Shown: positions 45,014 to 55,086 of the stretch, in pieces
Numbering within the stretch: position 1 is the stretch's first letter
How the letters are laid out: each line of letters opens with the position of its first letter
Assembly (NCBI GenBank): GCA_023205875.1
Contig: CP060758.1
Span: 682,001-746,000 of the forward strand
Direction of reading: 5' to 3'
DNA from: Chloropicon primus
Lineage: Eukaryota > Chlorophyta > Chloropicophyceae > Chloropicales > Chloropicaceae
Length of the DNA: 64,000 bases
Notes under the pieces: model-generated
Told to the model about the DNA's origin: nothing
What the model saw: only the letters and a program-made list of their open reading frames with translations
The model's database searches: none
Made by a program: the position numbers and the translations under genes

Positions 45014-45666
45014 GCCGTCCGCAGGAAAGGCAAACGAATCGCTCAGCCACCGAACACCACAGCAGCAGCAGCAGCACAAACAAACGACCTCTGTTGATCC
45101 TGTGCGAGCAAGCAAGGGATTGGATCCCTCACCAAGACCTCCTCTATTCTCAGGGGTGATTCCTTGAAGTTCTTCTACGACCTCCGGAGGTCCTCAAAGC
45201 CAAAGCCCGTTGCCCGGAGCCATTGCTGTGGTGATCTCCAAAGGTGTCCTCCTCCTCCTCCTTGGATGGCCCTCCTCCTCCCTCCGAAAGGTGATCTCTT
45301 GTGTAATGTTAAATTTGCTTCTCGTTTGAACCTCCCCAAATGGAGAAGAGAAGAAAGGAAAGTCAAACTGGTGCGTCTTGATTTGGACGTCGAGGAAAGC
45401 GGAGGAAAGCGGAGGAAAGGCGGAGCGAAGCGGTCTTCACTGACTTTGCTCGAGGACGAGGACGAGGACGGGTGGAGGTGGACGTGGAGGCCATCTGCGG
45501 AATCGATTCCCGCGCACGAAAGGTTCCACCTTTGTTGGACTTTGGAAAAAATATGGCCCCCCAGAGTTAAAGTGTATACAACTAGCGCTAGACTCGAGAG
45601 GACTTCCTTCGGAACGAGTGGGTTGTGAGAGGAGAGGGGGTGTCGCTCGGGAGTGAAGAGAGGGCA
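45014..45666. other. Divergent promoter, GT29-like (-) and giant GK/AK protein (+)
   Basis: This 653-base region has an (AGC)n run at 45058-45076 and a GCGGAGGAAA repeat at 45400-45422 (three copies). A + strand frame at 45164-45628 is open but resembles nothing. No RNA gene was recognised. Confidence 0.5.
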
Positions 45667-48600
45667 ATGGCGGTGGTGGAAGTGGAAGACAGGCTGTGGA
45701 AGCTCCTGGAGGAGCACTTCCCGGTATGGAACCAGGCGGAGGCGGACGCCATGAAGGCGGAGGACTCTGCAGAGAAGTACGAAGACGAGTTCGGTACCCT
45801 CACGCCCAAGTTTCTCGTCAATTACATTGACTGCTGGAAGAGGCCAGACAGCCTCGTGACGAACAATCCGGACGTTGCGATGGTCACCTTCGAGGAGGAT
45901 GACGATTCTCGTCGGAACGTGAAGGGAGAGATGTTTGCTGGCAACGACAAGGGCTTTGAGTGGCTCGTCGCTGTCATGATGGCGATAAGGAACAAGTCCT
46001 CGTCTATCGCCCAGAACGACTACTTGTGGGAGTCGATCTACCCAAAGGACAAGGCGACGGACCTGCCGCAGGTGAACCCGGCGGGAAAGTACAGCGTCAA
46101 GATGTACTTCATGAAGGAGTGGAGGAGGGTGGACATCGATGACAGGATCCCGGTCGACTTGTTCGGAAGGCCGCTCCCGGTGGGCATCAGGCCGATCCAA
46201 TTGTGGCCCCTTCTTCTCACCAAGGCGGTGCTGAAGCTGATGGCGGCTTTCGGGGTGCTAGAGAAGACCTCGCCGTGCGATGTCCCGGCCTTCACTTGGC
46301 TCACGTCCTGGCCGACTGAGAGCCTGGAGTCGCCGAACATAAACAACGGGACCGGATCCCTGTACGACAGGCTGTGCGACGCGAAGATCAACGACAACAT
46401 CGTTGTGACTTGCTGCCTGAAGGAGAGGGCCGCCTCGGACAGGCCGCCCCCAAGAATGGTGGTCCTGTGCGGTCCCTCCGGCGTGGGCATCGGCAAGATT
46501 GTGGAGCGGGTGCTGGAAAATCACAGCGACAGCTTCGGCCGCTGCGTGAGCCACACGACCAGGCGGCCTATGGAGCACGAGGTCTTCGGCCTCAGCTACA
46601 ACTTCGTGGATGAGGACACGATCAAGGCTATGGATGAGGAGCACAAGTTTCTCGAGTGCAACAAGATCGAAAAGTACTCCAAAGTTTTCCCTGGGACGTA
46701 CCACTACGCCACGAGTCTCTCCACCGTGAGAGAGATCGCTGCGGCTGGAAAGTTGTGCATCACGGCCATCGATTTGCAGGGTTGCACCGACTTGTACAAC
46801 CGGGAGGGCGTCGACGCTTTGTACGTCTTCGTCGAGCCACCCACCATAGAATTCCTGGAGAAGAAACTGACGCTCAGGCTGAAGGAAGCGGAGTCCACGG
46901 TCCAGAAGCGCATGGATTACGCAGAGAAGGAGATCAAGGATTGCGAGGAGCTTGGCTCGTTCGACCACGACATCGTCACGGAGGACTACGAGACCTTTTT
47001 CATGGAAGTCAAGGAAGCCATTTCTGTTCTGAGCCCGATCATCCGTAACAGAATTCGTGGACTCCCTCCTTATCTCTTGGACTACTCGGATCTGATCCCA
47101 TCGAACAGCGTGGAGAAGCCGGACGTGAAGCCTGTCATCATCGCTGGACCTGATGACGAAGTGAACGACAAGATCATCGCTGCCCTGATAGAGGAGTTCC
47201 CTGACGTCTTTGGCTTCGCCCTTCGGTACACGAACAACGAGGAGCTGGCAACCCCGGAGGACAAAGAGGAGGACATCATAAAGCAAAGGTACAAGTACCT
47301 TCCTGACGAGGAGTTCCAGGCCACCAAGGGGAAGGGAGGCTTTGCTTACCAGAATTCCGATCTCTTTGTCCACGAGTCGCTGGTCAAGGAGTACGGGACC
47401 ACTATGGAGGAGATACAAAAGTGCATCGACCAGAGCCGACTTTGCATCTTGAAAACGACGGTGGCTGGTACCAAGATGATCAAGGACAAGGGCATGGACG
47501 TCCTTTCGATCTTCCTCTCGCCGCCGAACATGGACACGCACATGAGCAGGCTCCGCACGTACTTGGCCGAACCGAGGAGCGCAATCCAGTCCATGCTGGA
47601 CGAGGCTTCTGAGATGAGGAAGAAGGCGGAGGAGATGGGAATCTTCGACAAGTTCATCGTGAGCGAGGACGCGGATAAGGCTTTCGGCGACCTCAAGAAA
47701 ACCATCAGCGAGTACCGACCTGACATCATCCCACCCATGCTCGAGGAGGTCGAGGAGGATGGCGAGAAAACCATCCAGCCTCCTGTCGTGCTCTGCGGTC
47801 CTCCTGGCGTCCGCAAGTCGACGCTGGCCAAGAACTTGGTGAAGGCGTATCCTGACAAGTTCGAATGCTGCGTCTCGTACACGACTCGCGCCGCGCAGGC
47901 AGGGGAAGTGGACGGGGAGGACTACCATTTTGTGGACAAGAAAAAGATGGACACCCTCCTCTCGGAGACGGGCGCCTGCCTGGAGAACTCGCAAGTCCTG
48001 GGCAACGTCTACGCGACGCCCGTGGAGGGAGTCAAAGCAATCGCAGAGAAGGGGAAGATCTGCGTCATCAACGTGGATCTCGAGGGGCTGGAGCAGATCA
48101 GGCAGTCTGAAATCTACCCTGGCATGACTTACATCTTCGTTGGACCACCCGCAATGGAGACCTTCGAGATGAGGCTCAAGGAGAGGATCGCGGAGAAGAC
48201 AGAGACGGAGGAGACCGTTCAAAAGAAGGTCGAGTTCGCCACCGCCGAGATGGAGAAGTACACATCGCTAACGGCGACGACGACGGAGGGCGAGGAGAGC
48301 AGCCCTTTTTCCTTTGAGGCCACCATGGTCTTCAATGACGACGAGAGCGCTCTCTCCGAGCTTGTGCACGTCTTGTCGAAGGGAAAGATGGTCGAGCCAA
48401 TCGCAAAGCCTGTCTTTGTCTGCGGACCAGTGGGTTGCGGAAAGCACGAGCTGATCACGCACCTCTTCAAGATGTTTCCTGGAAAGTTTGCCGCCCCGCT
48501 CATTCACACGAGCAGGGAACCCTCCGAGAAGGAGAAGCAGGAAGAGTCGGACTACGTGTTTGTCTCCAGGGATTTCTTCGAGGATGGAGTCGCGTGCGGA

Positions 48601-51600
48601 AAGCTGCTTTACCAGGAAGAGGCGCTTGACCAACTGTATGGCTTGGCAGTGGAGTCCGTCGAGCAGATTTGTAAGCTGGGGAAAGTTCCCATCATTGACG
48701 TGGATACCGTGGAGCAAGCCAAGCAGATCAAGGGCGTGGACTCGGAGTCCCTCTTCATATTCGTGGGGCCCAAGAGCCTGGACGACGTGAAGGAAAAGCT
48801 TGCTCTGGAGCTGGAAAGGACGCAACCCCCGGGCTACTCGGTGGAGGAGGCCCTCGGCATGCGCCTGGAGTTCATTAAGGCTCAAATGGAAGCCGTGAAC
48901 GGAGCCGCGGAGAACTTATTCGACTCCAGCATCCAAGTGACGGCGAGAGAGATGGTGCAGCTCGAGGTTCAGGCCAAGGAGCAAGTCGGAAACGTGTCCT
49001 ACCACAAGCTCCTGGAGTGCATCTCCCACTACGTGCCGCAGCAAATCTCTCAGCCGCAAGTGTGGGGCTACGGGCAGCAGCTTTGGGACAAGGACGTGAG
49101 GCAGTACGGGCAGATGCAGCTCAAGGTGATCATTTTGGGGCCCGCGGGTTCCGGAAAGACGACCCAGTGCAAGTTGATATCGCAAAAATACCAGATTCCA
49201 ATCATCAGCCCGGGTCTTCTCTTGTACGAGGAGGTTCAAAACAAGACGGAGATTGGGTTGGAGGCCAAGGTGTACATGGACTCCACGAGGACGGTGCCAG
49301 AGGAGCTGATCGTTAGGGTGATCAAAAATCGCATTGCCAAGCCTGATTGCCAGCTCCAAGGTTGGCTCCTGGACGGATTCCCGCATACCACGAAAGAGGC
49401 CGATGCGCTGACGAGTGCGGGGGTCATACCGGACAAGGTCGTCTTCCTGGAGTCGAGGCAAGACGTGCTTCTCTGGAGGTGCAAGGGTCGAAGGATAGAC
49501 CCGAGCAATCCGCACGATGTGTACTTCCTGCCGCCAAACAGCGACGAGACGCCACCAAATGTCTTGTCGGATGGCACCGCAAGCAAGGCAATCATGCCCT
49601 TGAACGCGGGGGGGGAGGAAGACCAGGCGGCGTCCTGTAGGCTAACGATAAGGCACGATGACACCGAGGAGAACTTCAGAAATCGTATTCACAAGTACGA
49701 CATCTACACGGCGGGCATTAAAGCGGAGTACAACGCCACGAGCATCTACGTTCCTGGGGGTGACTCCGGGATCCCCGAGGGTGAAGACAAGCTGAATTGG
49801 CACAGGCTCTCTCCACAGGAGCTTCACGGCTCCATCGTTGAATTCTTGACGATCGAGGACACGAGGGAGAAAGACATGGACATCACCGAGTCGAAGAAGC
49901 TCGTGGAATGTCAGTATTGCATCAGCGACACTGTGAAGTTCAGGCGGAAGTGCTTCGTGCGCTTGCAGCAGCAGACCGGCCCGTTCCTGGGACGGGCGTT
50001 CTGGTGCGACATAGATGACATCTGCTCGAACACGTTTTGCATCAACTTCAATCACAACGCGAGGGAGATCGAGAACTGGAAGGACATCAACACCGGGGAC
50101 GTGGCTGTCAGAGACAGGACGTACGTCTTGCACATGGAGTCCGAGGAACCAGTCAGGTTGCTGGCGACGTTCTCTCTGGCCCCTCAGTATTCTCTGAGAG
50201 ATTCGCCCGACGTGTCTCCGCCAGAGGTGGCCCCTCTCCTGTTCATCTGTGGACCATCTGGCGTCGGAAAGTCCACCCTGATCAACATGCTGTTGGAGGG
50301 CTTCCCTGACAAGTTTGCGTACATCAAGAGGAGAACGTCCCACAAGGCCTCCGCGGAGAGGTACGTGAGGGACTTGACGTACTCTGACAAGGACTTCATG
50401 GAGGAGAACATAAGGAAGTCCCTGTTCCTGGAGTACAACGAAGTGGATGGGGACTACTACGGAACCTACAAGGCCGATTTGGAGGACGTCGTTGGCAAGA
50501 TGTGCATCTTCAGGACGGATACCAAGTCCGTGAAGGAGATCAAGGCGGGCAGCTCCATCAAGAAGCTGTTTATCTTCATCGCCCCAAAGTCGCTGGAGGC
50601 CTTGGACCGGCGCCTTCGCGAGCGCGGTGCGGACGACGAGCAGAGCATCCAGAGCAAGCTCGCCCTGGGAGAAGAGGAGATGGCGCTGGTGAAGGAGCAG
50701 GGAATCTTTGACCACGTGATCGTCAACGACGATATCTCCTCGTCGTACATGAGCCTGCTCAGCGTCGTCTCGAACTTGTGGCCAAAGAACAACCTGTCGA
50801 AGACCTGCAACGCGTCTGTTGGACTCTTCTCCTTCTCGCCGCAGGAGAAGGTGAAGGCGAACTTGACGAAGTTGTCCACGAAGATAGAGCAAAGCGTTGT
50901 CATGGACTTCCTGCGTGGCGAGCACATGCTCCAGCTGAGCGTGGACAAGAACTTCGCGTACAACTTCAACGTCGTGTCCATGACGCCGTTCAGCATCAAG
51001 GACGATTACGTGATCCTCAAGGAGGAGAAGGATTTCAAGACGTTTGAGATCAGCGGCAATTACATCGAGCAAGAGCCTCGTGCGTGGAGCATCTGGTTCA
51101 GGAGGAAGGTGGAGATCAAGAGGAAGACTCTGATCACGTTGAGATTGCATGCTCTGGACCACAGGATGAAGTCCCACATGCATCTGGAGGTGGTCAACAA
51201 CGATGACGCCTCGGTGGAGACGATCTTTTTGACCACGGAGACTGCCCCAATGATGTTCGAGCCCAACGAGCGCGGGTACAACATCATGGGATACTCGAGA
51301 AACAGTGGAACCGACTCTCTCGACGCCTCCTCTTGGAAGTTCATCACCTATTCTGACGACCAGGACTTTGAGCTCCAAGAGTGCCATAGCGACAACACGG
51401 AGGTGTTGACCGACTCGTACGGCGCGAACGTGAACTTCCTGGTGTGCAGGTACGTGCTGAATCTCACGGAGTGGACGCAAATTTCGTTCATGGCGGAGGT
51501 CTTGGCCGAGGGGGAGGACAAGGGGGAGGACAAGGGGGAGGACAAGGGGGAGGACAAGGGGGAGACCAAGGAGAAGGAGGAGGAGGAGGGGGAGACCAAG

Positions 51601-52386
51601 GGGGAGACCAAGGAGGAAGTGCTGAGAGCCGGGCTGACTGTGAGCATCATCAAGGCGAAAAAATCGAAGGGCGAGGCGGCAGGGGGAGAAAGCCAGCCTG
51701 ACGAGCCCAAGCAGTACATCGACTACGAGGTCATCAAATCTTGGGATGTGATGAACCTCTTGACGGTTCCTGCCTTCAACATCGAGAGCCTGGAGAACGA
51801 CTCCGGGAACTACATGATTCAGGTCATGCTGGACCCCGACAGGTGCAACTTCAAGCTGCAAGCGAACGGGGAGTCTAGCGTGCCCCTTCAGTGGAAGCTC
51901 CACGTCAACTCCACGAGCAAGTCCCTCGAGATCACGAAGGATGACTCCAGGGAGGTTTACTTCCAGTCGGTGCTGGACATTTGGAACAACGTGGAGAGCA
52001 ACCCAACCAAGAGGTCCGCGGCGGCCTTGAAGTCCTTGGACGACTACGAGGAGAAGCTGAGGTCGGAGGAGCCTCAGGACGAGGTCCACAGGACAGGAAA
52101 GGACGGTGCCGACGTCCTTCTGAGCCCATCCAAGCACAAGAGACGGATTCAAAGCACGACGAGCATGGAGGAGAGGGTCCTGCACGAGCTCAACCTCGAG
52201 GAAGTCGATCCCGTTGCCGAGGATGTTAGGAAATCGAACAAGGAGGAGAAAGCCATGAGGAGTTCCATGAGGAAGAGCGACACGGAAGCCGCTCTCAAGT
52301 CCATCATGGAGGTCAGGAACAGAGGCCTCTCGAGTCTGAACACAACCACAAAAAGCAAGAAGCAAACCGATGAAGCGACTGACTGA
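45667..52386 (+). CDS. Giant FAP42-like protein: calpain-like, guanylate-kinase-like and adenylate kinase modules
   Basis: This single-exon gene encodes 2239 residues. Residues 1-230 resemble an inactive calpain-like domain (FEWLVAVMMAIR, WESIYPKDKA, YFMKEWRRVDIDDRIPV), as in androglobin. Guanylate-kinase-like modules start near 267 (GPSGVGIGK), 493 (GPDDEV), 707 (GPPGVRKST), 918 (GPVGCGKHE) and 1525 (GPSGVGKST). An adenylate kinase module starts near 1157 (GPAGSGKTT, then GWLLDGFPHT). Beta-rich calpain-type regions lie near 1420-1510 and 1740-1940, and a (GEDK)n repeat at 51508-51560. Multiple GK modules plus an AK match the description of FAP42, a central-pair C1b protein of Chlamydomonas flagella. 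Only the last GK and the AK keep an unbroken P-loop; GK3 is nearly intact. It may regulate or supply nucleotides in the axoneme. The start is ATG 45667. Confidence 0.85.
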   Translation: MAVVEVEDRLWKLLEEHFPVWNQAEADAMKAEDSAEKYEDEFGTLTPKFLVNYIDCWKRPDSLVTNNPDVAMVTFEEDDDSRRNVKGEMFAGNDKGFEWLVAVMMAIRNKSSSIAQNDYLWESIYPKDKATDLPQVNPAGKYSVKMYFMKEWRRVDIDDRIPVDLFGRPLPVGIRPIQLWPLLLTKAVLKLMAAFGVLEKTSPCDVPAFTWLTSWPTESLESPNINNGTGSLYDRLCDAKINDNIVVTCCLKERAASDRPPPRMVVLCGPSGVGIGKIVERVLENHSDSFGRCVSHTTRRPMEHEVFGLSYNFVDEDTIKAMDEEHKFLECNKIEKYSKVFPGTYHYATSLSTVREIAAAGKLCITAIDLQGCTDLYNREGVDALYVFVEPPTIEFLEKKLTLRLKEAESTVQKRMDYAEKEIKDCEELGSFDHDIVTEDYETFFMEVKEAISVLSPIIRNRIRGLPPYLLDYSDLIPSNSVEKPDVKPVIIAGPDDEVNDKIIAALIEEFPDVFGFALRYTNNEELATPEDKEEDIIKQRYKYLPDEEFQATKGKGGFAYQNSDLFVHESLVKEYGTTMEEIQKCIDQSRLCILKTTVAGTKMIKDKGMDVLSIFLSPPNMDTHMSRLRTYLAEPRSAIQSMLDEASEMRKKAEEMGIFDKFIVSEDADKAFGDLKKTISEYRPDIIPPMLEEVEEDGEKTIQPPVVLCGPPGVRKSTLAKNLVKAYPDKFECCVSYTTRAAQAGEVDGEDYHFVDKKKMDTLLSETGACLENSQVLGNVYATPVEGVKAIAEKGKICVINVDLEGLEQIRQSEIYPGMTYIFVGPPAMETFEMRLKERIAEKTETEETVQKKVEFATAEMEKYTSLTATTTEGEESSPFSFEATMVFNDDESALSELVHVLSKGKMVEPIAKPVFVCGPVGCGKHELITHLFKMFPGKFAAPLIHTSREPSEKEKQEESDYVFVSRDFFEDGVACGKLLYQEEALDQLYGLAVESVEQICKLGKVPIIDVDTVEQAKQIKGVDSESLFIFVGPKSLDDVKEKLALELERTQPPGYSVEEALGMRLEFIKAQMEAVNGAAENLFDSSIQVTAREMVQLEVQAKEQVGNVSYHKLLECISHYVPQQISQPQVWGYGQQLWDKDVRQYGQMQLKVIILGPAGSGKTTQCKLISQKYQIPIISPGLLLYEEVQNKTEIGLEAKVYMDSTRTVPEELIVRVIKNRIAKPDCQLQGWLLDGFPHTTKEADALTSAGVIPDKVVFLESRQDVLLWRCKGRRIDPSNPHDVYFLPPNSDETPPNVLSDGTASKAIMPLNAGGEEDQAASCRLTIRHDDTEENFRNRIHKYDIYTAGIKAEYNATSIYVPGGDSGIPEGEDKLNWHRLSPQELHGSIVEFLTIEDTREKDMDITESKKLVECQYCISDTVKFRRKCFVRLQQQTGPFLGRAFWCDIDDICSNTFCINFNHNAREIENWKDINTGDVAVRDRTYVLHMESEEPVRLLATFSLAPQYSLRDSPDVSPPEVAPLLFICGPSGVGKSTLINMLLEGFPDKFAYIKRRTSHKASAERYVRDLTYSDKDFMEENIRKSLFLEYNEVDGDYYGTYKADLEDVVGKMCIFRTDTKSVKEIKAGSSIKKLFIFIAPKSLEALDRRLRERGADDEQSIQSKLALGEEEMALVKEQGIFDHVIVNDDISSSYMSLLSVVSNLWPKNNLSKTCNASVGLFSFSPQEKVKANLTKLSTKIEQSVVMDFLRGEHMLQLSVDKNFAYNFNVVSMTPFSIKDDYVILKEEKDFKTFEISGNYIEQEPRAWSIWFRRKVEIKRKTLITLRLHALDHRMKSHMHLEVVNNDDASVETIFLTTETAPMMFEPNERGYNIMGYSRNSGTDSLDASSWKFITYSDDQDFELQECHSDNTEVLTDSYGANVNFLVCRYVLNLTEWTQISFMAEVLAEGEDKGEDKGEDKGEDKGETKEKEEEEGETKGETKEEVLRAGLTVSIIKAKKSKGEAAGGESQPDEPKQYIDYEVIKSWDVMNLLTVPAFNIESLENDSGNYMIQVMLDPDRCNFKLQANGESSVPLQWKLHVNSTSKSLEITKDDSREVYFQSVLDIWNNVESNPTKRSAAALKSLDDYEEKLRSEEPQDEVHRTGKDGADVLLSPSKHKRRIQSTTSMEERVLHELNLEEVDPVAEDVRKSNKEEKAMRSSMRKSDTEAALKSIMEVRNRGLSSLNTTTKSKKQTDEATD
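51508..51618 (+). repeat. In-frame 12-bp tandem repeats coding GEDK/GETK
   Basis: The 12-mer GGGGAGGACAAG is repeated about four times, followed by variants coding GETK. This gives a charged, low-complexity linker of about 35 residues inside the giant protein, in an otherwise structured C-terminal region. Confidence 0.9.
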
Positions 52387-52782
52387 GCATCCTCTGTTGG
52401 GAGGGAGGACTATATAAACACAACCTGAAAAACAAACGTTGTTGTCGTTTTTATCCGAACCAACCAACCAACCATTCCACTCATGAGAAACCTCTTCTCA
52501 TTTAGAAAAGGTAAAATCGAGAAAAGACGTCGTAACGGCCGGTCGAGGCAGAGACTTGGGGAACGAGAGAGAGAGAGAGAGAGAGAGAGACCGCAAGAGA
52601 GAGGTCGCGCGCGACGCTGGCGTGAGAAGGTTGAGTGAGGGGAAAGACGGCTTAGGGCGCGTGTCTAGATCTTGAGCATCCCGTGTGCGACGCGCCAAGT
52701 GCGACGCGCGCGCGGTTGATCTTGTTCTTCGCTTGACACACCGACGAGGGTTTGGGGTTTTCGTGGGTGGACGACGACGAGG
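52387..52782. other. Intergenic region between two plus-strand genes
   Basis: It contains a TATATAAA at about 52411-52418, directly after the giant gene, a CCAACCAACCAACC run near 52460 and a (GA)n tract at 52566-52590. A minus-strand frame is open across it into the next gene but is antisense shadow. The downstream gene's promoter must lie here. Confidence 0.45.
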
Positions 52783-55041
52783 ATGAGAGTCGAAGGAGGC
52801 GCGGTCCGAGAGCGCGAGGGCGAGGAGGCAGGCCCGGAGGGGGGTGCAGGGGGAGAGGCCCGTGAGAACGGCACCTTGGCGGGTGCCGACGCTGGGTTGC
52901 CGGGACAGGGAGGTGGCGACCCCGTGCGAGAGGCGGGAGCCGTGGAGGCGACGATTGGAGGCGACGGCAAGGGAGGAGCCCCCGGGCACCCTCCCTTGCC
53001 GTCGACCCCCGAGGAGACGGGCCCTGCGCTCCCGAGGTTCAACTTTCTCGGAGCGCCCACGGACACTTACGTGGCGAGGGGGAGGGATGCGGGCCAGAGA
53101 ACCTTTGAGATCAACGCCGGCGACCTCAGCCCGCTGTGCGACGGCAAGTACGAGGCCGAGGAGGTTGGGTCCGTCTTCGAGGACGACGACCGAGGAGCCA
53201 TCGAGAGGCCTGACCCACTGCGCCCCCCAAAAGATGGCACCCGGGTCGCGGTCTTCAGAGAAGTCTCGGCCGAGTACGAGAAGGGCAGGAAATGCGCCTT
53301 CAAGCTGGAGGACTACGTGTACACCGTACCAAGAGCGCAGGGCGAGCCCATGCACGTCAGCAAGATTGCCGGCTTCCTGTCCTACGCATCTGGACGGGAC
53401 CCAGGCGAGGACGCCGGGGACAGGGTTGAGGGAGGAGCAGTGCAGACCGATGTTGTTCTTCTGCAGAGATACTTGAGGGCCAACAACAGCAAGCTAAAGA
53501 CCCTGGGAATCACTGGCCTCCTTCCCGGCGAGGTGTTTGAGACGAAGTGGTTTTCCTTCAGGCGCGTCGAGGAAATATTCAAGCACGCTTTGGTGGTGAA
53601 GCAGGAGCTCTCCGACTTGTTTCCCGCCAACGGAAACCCCTCCTCGTCAGAATCTCACATCTGCAGGTACGCGTACGACCACGCGCAGCGAAGCGTGAAG
53701 CCAGTGATTCCACCATCTCCGCTACACTTAGACGTGGCGATGACGACGACGGAGGAGGCAAATCCCGGAATCACCCCAAGCCAGGAGGGAACGGTCAAGG
53801 CGCTGGAATTGATAGGCGGCTTGGACGCTGCCGCGGATATTGACCACTCGAATGCGACGTCCAATGCAGGAGAGAGTGACATGGAAGAGGACGTCATCCG
53901 AGAGAGTCCTGTTCCAGCCAGCCCAAGCGAGCCAGCCCCAACTCCCTCTCCTGCTTCGAAGAAGAGAAGCGCGTCTGAGATGTCTCAAAATGGAGTGCTC
54001 CCGTTCCCCCTAAAGCTGTCGGGAGGACATTTGAGGAATCGATGGACGCAAGAAAGATATGAGAATGGGCAGCGTTTTCTTTTTCTGGCAATGATGAACA
54101 AGAAGGCGTTCAGCAGGGAGCAGGCCTTGAACAGGCATGCCCTCCGAAACGGCGTGAAAGCCATGGGCATAGGGGACCTCGGCCTTGTGGACCACGTCAT
54201 CAAGACGGTCACTGAGCAGCCCGTGGTCTTCTCCGGGCATTACATAAAGAAGCAGCATAACTTGAAGGGCATCCTTGAGTACTGGCTCACCACAGAGACG
54301 CCCCCGGCAGTGGTGGAGAAATTGGATCGGAAGCACGCTTCCGGAAAAGCGAGGAAAGATGTCCCTCCCCCGCCGGAGGCAAGTGCATTGAATGGTGAGG
54401 GCATAGAGGCATCGAAGACGATGCTGGCTGCGTTGAAAGACATACGCACCACACTCGCTGTGCTGAACGACAGGGTGGCGAAGATTTCCGCAAATGGCGC
54501 TGCCGACCAGTTGAATGGCACGACAAAGGAGGCAGAGCTGACGTATCAGATTGTGCTCCAGAACGCTGAGGAGGAGGTGAAGAAGAAACTTTTGGCCGCG
54601 TTCACAGCAGAGCTTGAAACCATGTTGAGGCCAAACCAGGAAGAAATGATGAGGTTGAGGCAAGAAGTCCAGGGCCGAGTTGATTCTTGCATCGCGGCCG
54701 AGAGAGAAAACACGAAAAAAATTCAAAGGCTCGATGGCCAAGTGGCAAAGAGCGCGCAAAGTCTGCAGGACGTAAAGACTGATCTAGCAAAGGTAAAGAA
54801 GGATGGGAAGAGTCGGAAGGTCACAGACGCTCTTGCAAGCAAGGGGGAGATGGAAAATTTCAGGACGGACATAATGATCATGAAAGCACAGCACGAGCTC
54901 TTTCTTGCCGAGGGGAGCGCGAGGATGGACGAGCTGATGAAACAAAACATCGCGCTGAGAGAGGAAATCGAAGAACTCAAGAGAACCAAAGACGCGCGGA
55001 TGGCGCCCGCCGAACAAGGCTACGGAATAAGTTTCAAATAA
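52783..55041 (+). CDS. DYAD/AMEIOTIC1 (SWI1)-like protein
   Basis: This single-exon gene encodes 752 residues. In land plants DYAD/AM1 controls entry into meiosis and protects sister cohesion. The region at about residues 405-495 resembles the DYAD core: RWTQERYENGQRFLFLAMM, ALNRHALRNGVKAMGIGDLG, LVDHVIKTV, then HNLKGILEYWL; plant proteins have the same order (RW..ERY, G.TGLLDHLLKH, RRHN.DGAMEYWL). An upstream region (about 95-200, FEINAGDLSPLCDGKY and FREVSAEYEKGR) may match the plant N-terminal part. The leader is Gly-, Glu- and Ala-rich; 600-750 is coiled coil. The nuclear-type KKRS lies near 390. The match was made by eye. ATG 52783 is the first in frame. Confidence 0.7.
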   Translation: MRVEGGAVREREGEEAGPEGGAGGEARENGTLAGADAGLPGQGGGDPVREAGAVEATIGGDGKGGAPGHPPLPSTPEETGPALPRFNFLGAPTDTYVARGRDAGQRTFEINAGDLSPLCDGKYEAEEVGSVFEDDDRGAIERPDPLRPPKDGTRVAVFREVSAEYEKGRKCAFKLEDYVYTVPRAQGEPMHVSKIAGFLSYASGRDPGEDAGDRVEGGAVQTDVVLLQRYLRANNSKLKTLGITGLLPGEVFETKWFSFRRVEEIFKHALVVKQELSDLFPANGNPSSSESHICRYAYDHAQRSVKPVIPPSPLHLDVAMTTTEEANPGITPSQEGTVKALELIGGLDAAADIDHSNATSNAGESDMEEDVIRESPVPASPSEPAPTPSPASKKRSASEMSQNGVLPFPLKLSGGHLRNRWTQERYENGQRFLFLAMMNKKAFSREQALNRHALRNGVKAMGIGDLGLVDHVIKTVTEQPVVFSGHYIKKQHNLKGILEYWLTTETPPAVVEKLDRKHASGKARKDVPPPPEASALNGEGIEASKTMLAALKDIRTTLAVLNDRVAKISANGAADQLNGTTKEAELTYQIVLQNAEEEVKKKLLAAFTAELETMLRPNQEEMMRLRQEVQGRVDSCIAAERENTKKIQRLDGQVAKSAQSLQDVKTDLAKVKKDGKSRKVTDALASKGEMENFRTDIMIMKAQHELFLAEGSARMDELMKQNIALREEIEELKRTKDARMAPAEQGYGISFK

Positions 55042-55086
55042 GGTGTTTTTTAATAAGTTTCAAATCGTGTTTGCAAAACACTGGTC

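Noticed and set aside
45164-45628. Plus-strand frame of 154 codons upstream of the giant gene
   Set aside because: Composition is mixed, it covers the GCGGAGGAAA repeats, and nothing in it looks conserved.
49642-52467. Open minus-strand frame of 941 codons
   Set aside because: It is antisense to the giant GK/AK gene, in which high third-position GC keeps the opposite strand open. Its translation is rich in His, Leu, Val and Arg and resembles nothing; the plus strand has clear domains.
52498-53355. Minus-strand frame of 285 codons across the DYAD-like gene start
   Set aside because: Low-complexity, begins within the antisense of the DYAD-like coding region, and matches no family.
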